From Gemmatimonadales bacterium (GTDB lineage: Bacteria; Gemmatimonadota; Gemmatimonadetes; Gemmatimonadales; GWC2-71-9): a DNA stretch of 7,935 nt. Shown here piece by piece: positions 6,214 to 7,935 of the stretch. A program made the translations under genes and the position numbers. Location: the NCBI GenBank assembly GCA_025929805.1, contig JAICPP010000158.1, forward strand, positions 1 through 7,935, read 5' to 3'. Under the pieces are notes generated by a model. It saw only the letters and a program-made list of their open reading frames with translations. It ran no database searches and was not told where the DNA came from. Each line of letters starts with the position of its first letter. Positions within the stretch are counted from its first letter, which is position 1.

Positions 6214-7151
6214 GCGGCCTGTCCCTGCGACATGTACCACATGAATGCGTCTTCAATGCCGGCCGCGATTGGCTGGATGGAGGCTTCACGAAAGCCGGCG
6301 GACTCGACGTATTGGCTCAACTCCCGCGCGATCATCCCGGGTTCGCTATCCGTGCGGGCATCGGTGTAGTGGAGCGACTCGCCGAATGGCCAGACTGACG
6401 CGGCGTGAGGGAACCGACGCAGCGCCCCGAGGAGACCCAGAACGTTGTCGCCCCGTACGGCAAACAGCGGGAGCGGGTAGCGCCGCTCTATCTCGGCCGG
6501 GCGGTCGGTGACCAGCAGCTTGCCGTCCTGCATGAGGCTGACTCGATCGCACAGCCCGGCCTCATCCATGTAGGGGGTAGAGACGACGATGGGCAGGCCT
6601 TCGTCCCGGAGTCGCCGAAGCAGCCCCCAGAACTCCCGCCGGGATACCGCATCTACGCCCGTCGTGGGCTCGTCCAGAATCAGGATCTCGGGGCGGTGCA
6701 CCAGGGCACAGCACAAGGCGAGCTTCTGCTTCATGCCGCCGGAGAGCGCTCCGGCTCTGCGGGCGGAAAATTGTTCCAGTTGAACCCAGATGGGAGCAAT
6801 CGTCTCCCGTGCCGCGGCCACCGTGGTGTTGAAGAGAGACGCGAAGAAACCCAGATTCTCGGCCACACTCAGATCGGGGTACAATGAGAAGCGCCCTGGC
6901 ATGTAGCCTACCCGAGCTCGCAGATCCCAGAGGTCGTTTACTACATCGCGGCCCAGCACCCGCGCGCTTCCTTCGTCTGGCAGCAGGAGCGTCACCAGGA
7001 CGCGGAAAAGGGTGGTTTTGCCGGAGCCGTCCGGACCGATTACCCCGTAGAGCTCGCCCGGCTGCACTTGGAGAGACACGTTGTCCAGCGCCGCGTCGTC
7101 ACCAAAGCGCCGCACCAGACCCTGAGCGTCGACCGCAGGCTCTAGGCTCAT
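6210..7151 (-). CDS. ABC exporter ATPase, equivalent to the N-terminal half of YbhF; degenerate Q- and H-loops
   Basis: This 313-residue cytoplasmic nucleotide-binding domain pairs with the ATPase encoded downstream. Motifs: Walker A GPDGSGKTT (39-47), signature LSGGMKQ (136-142), Walker B EILILDEP (155-162), D-loop TGVD (164-167). Two key positions are changed. Where the partner has YMSQRFSLY, this protein has YMPGRFSLY, so Gly86 stands where the Q-loop Gln belongs. Where the H-loop His is expected (partner TTHYLDEA), it has STPYMDEA, so Pro193 replaces His. The codons are CCC-type and GGG in a clean frame, so a simple sequencing slip is unlikely. A C-terminal extension (about 225-313) ends in GIEDAFMWYM, like the 'lEDaF' end of many exporter ATPases. 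E. coli YbhF carries both ATPases in one chain of roughly 580 residues; here they are two genes. The ATG overlaps the adaptor stop as ATGA, with GAGGA a rather long 12 bases upstream. Confidence 0.92.
   Translation of the reverse strand: MSLEPAVDAQGLVRRFGDDAALDNVSLQVQPGELYGVIGPDGSGKTTLFRVLVTLLLPDEGSARVLGRDVVNDLWDLRARVGYMPGRFSLYPDLSVAENLGFFASLFNTTVAAARETIAPIWVQLEQFSARRAGALSGGMKQKLALCCALVHRPEILILDEPTTGVDAVSRREFWGLLRRLRDEGLPIVVSTPYMDEAGLCDRVSLMQDGKLLVTDRPAEIERRYPLPLFAVRGDNVLGLLGALRRFPHAASVWPFGESLHYTDARTDSEPGMIARELSQYVESAGFREASIQPIAAGIEDAFMWYMSQGQAA
6222..6226 (-). promoter_or_regulatory. Ribosome binding site supporting the GTG start at 6213
   Basis: AGGGA on the - strand lies 8 bases before the GTG at 6213, within the end of the upstream ATPase gene. 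The alternative ATG at 6240 has no comparable site, so this decides the start of the second ATPase. Confidence 0.5.
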
Positions 7152-7935
7152 TCGCTGGCGTTATCCTCGATGATCAGCTCTCCTGGCATCCCGATCCTGA
7201 GAGCACCGTCGCTGTTCTCCACGACGATCTTGACCGCGTACACCTGGTCGGTCCGCTCGTCCCGGGTCTGGATCGGAGTAGGAGTGAATTCAGCCGCGGA
7301 AGCGATCCAGGTAATCCGGCCGGGCAGGGTGGCGATCGAATCCGCCCGGTCGACTCCAATTTTCACCAGTTGACCGAGGCGAAGCATGCCGAGCTGGGCC
7401 CCGCTTACATAGGCCCGGAAGGTGAGGGAGTCGAGGGCTGCCAACTTGAAGAGCGGCTGACCTTGCTGCACGTATTCCCCGGGCTCCACGTATCGGGTCA
7501 GCACCGTCCCATCCAGCGGGCTGCTGATCCGACTCCGAGCCAGCTTGTCGTCGAAGAGCGCTACCTGGGCGTCCAGAGCGGCCAGTTCCTGAACCGAGGT
7601 GGCTTGGGCCGCGCGTGCGCCGACCAGCTGCTCCTTGACTACCTTGACCTCGCGCTCGGCCCGGTCACCCTGCTGGGCAGTGGCTGCCGCATTGCGAAGC
7701 AGCCGCTCGGTGCGCGACAGCTCGCGTTCGGCGATGGTGTGCTGGACTTCCAAGGCAGCCACGGCGGCGCCTGCCTCGCGGGCGCGAGAAGCTCCCGCCC
7801 TGCGCCGCGCCGCCAGGGCACGACGCTCCAGGATCAAGGGCACGGTGTCGATCGCCCCGAGAGTGGTGCCCCTGGTGACCCGGTCCCCCTCTTGCAGCCT
7901 GAGCGCCAGTAGGCGGCCGCCCAGCTCGGTGGCAA
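7148..7935 (-). CDS. ybhG: HlyD-family membrane-fusion (periplasmic adaptor) protein, YbhG-like, N-terminus cut by window edge
   Basis: The frame is open from the right edge to TGA at 7148-7150, giving 261 visible residues. Translation begins in the first half of a biotinyl-lipoyl domain (GGRLLALRLQEGDRVTRG, with GAID at 26-29). An Ala/Arg/Glu-rich helical hairpin, probably coiled coil, spans about residues 35-135. The second lipoyl half (ISSPLDGTVLTRYVEPGEYV, 136-155) and a beta-barrel domain follow. Near the end, AEFTPTPIQTRDERTDQVYA and IGMPGEL (247-253) match what I recall of E. coli YbhG. Such adaptors sit in the periplasm, anchored to the inner membrane, and connect an inner-membrane exporter to an outer-membrane channel. 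A GTG at 7843 could be misread as a start, but it lies after the first lipoyl half, so the real start is beyond the window. The missing part should hold the signal or anchor. The stop overlaps the first ATPase start as ATGA. Confidence 0.92.
   Translation of the reverse strand, partial: ATELGGRLLALRLQEGDRVTRGTTLGAIDTVPLILERRALAARRRAGASRAREAGAAVAALEVQHTIAERELSRTERLLRNAAATAQQGDRAEREVKVVKEQLVGARAAQATSVQELAALDAQVALFDDKLARSRISSPLDGTVLTRYVEPGEYVQQGQPLFKLAALDSLTFRAYVSGAQLGMLRLGQLVKIGVDRADSIATLPGRITWIASAAEFTPTPIQTRDERTDQVYAVKIVVENSDGALRIGMPGELIIEDNASE

Larger units (their letters stand above)
1021..7935 (-). other. Seven-gene putative operon: split-YbhF exporter plus two lipoproteins
   Basis: All seven genes lie on the - strand. 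Junctions in transcription order are ATGA overlap, GTGA overlap, ATGA overlap, 3 bases, 21 bases and 10 bases. None of the gaps can hold a normal promoter plus terminator. The first five genes form the exporter; the last two are lipoprotein paralogues. The promoter must lie beyond the right edge, unless an internal one exists inside a coding region. No intrinsic terminator is visible at the left end, where the convergent gene begins 4 bases away. Confidence 0.7.

Noticed and set aside
6214..6240. Longer start (ATG at 6240) for the second ATPase
   Set aside because: There is no ribosome site before it, and it would overlap the upstream gene by 31 bases. The GTG at 6213 has AGGGA 8 bases upstream and gives the GTGA overlap, in line with the ATGA overlaps at neighbouring junctions. 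The nine extra residues carry no conserved motif. The longer form cannot be wholly excluded.
6884..7912. 342-codon + strand frame opposite the adaptor gene
   Set aside because: The - strand frame encodes an unmistakable HlyD-type adaptor. The + strand product is Arg/Gly/Pro-rich with no recognisable fold, and such frames are common in GC-rich DNA.
7844..7935. Treating the adaptor as a short gene starting at GTG 7843
   Set aside because: The same frame continues to the window edge and encodes the first half of the lipoyl domain (EGDRVTRG... GAID). The gene is cut by the edge, not short.
1..7935. CRISPR arrays, tRNA or rRNA genes, insertion sequences, attachment sites
   Set aside because: No direct-repeat arrays, cloverleaf-like sequences, rRNA-like segments, transposase genes or terminal inverted repeats were seen. 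Coding sequence fills nearly the whole window.

Overview
This window comes from a GC-rich, gene-dense bacterial genome. It has almost no non-coding sequence and no stretch over 300 bases without a gene. The organism is probably Gram-negative: the longest transcription unit encodes a membrane-fusion (periplasmic adaptor) protein and two predicted lipoproteins. A Gemmatimonadota or similar soil lineage would fit the GC content and the propeller-like lipoproteins, but this is a guess. No rRNA or other marker gene is present.

Layout. On the + strand, bases 1-294 are the C-terminal end of a zinc-type (MDR superfamily) alcohol dehydrogenase. It is joined by a GTGA stop/start overlap to a five-helix membrane protein of the 'conserved TM helix' / mechanosensitive-channel-like type (291-1016). 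Only 4 bases further on, the + strand unit meets a seven-gene - strand array that fills the rest of the window and runs off its right edge.

Read in the direction of transcription (right to left), the array is: a HlyD-type adaptor resembling YbhG (N-terminus outside the window), two separate ABC ATPases, two ABC-2 permeases resembling YbhS and YbhR, then two paralogous predicted lipoproteins. The first five match the E. coli ybhG-F-S-R exporter in order and motifs, except that the double ATPase YbhF is encoded here as two genes. Junctions are 4-base ATGA/GTGA overlaps or gaps of 3, 21 and 10 bases, so co-transcription and translational coupling are likely. Any promoter or regulator gene would lie beyond the right edge.

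How the genes may work together. Two different ATPases and two different permeases should form a heteromeric inner-membrane ABC exporter. The adaptor would link it across the periplasm, presumably to a TolC-like outer-membrane channel not seen here. The ATPases are asymmetric: one lacks the usual Q-loop Gln and H-loop His, and the other lacks a normal LSGGQ signature. In a head-to-tail dimer all these losses fall in the same ATP site, leaving the other intact. The two lipoproteins share clear motifs and may form a little-studied family of envelope proteins linked to the exporter. They are the least explained part of the window.
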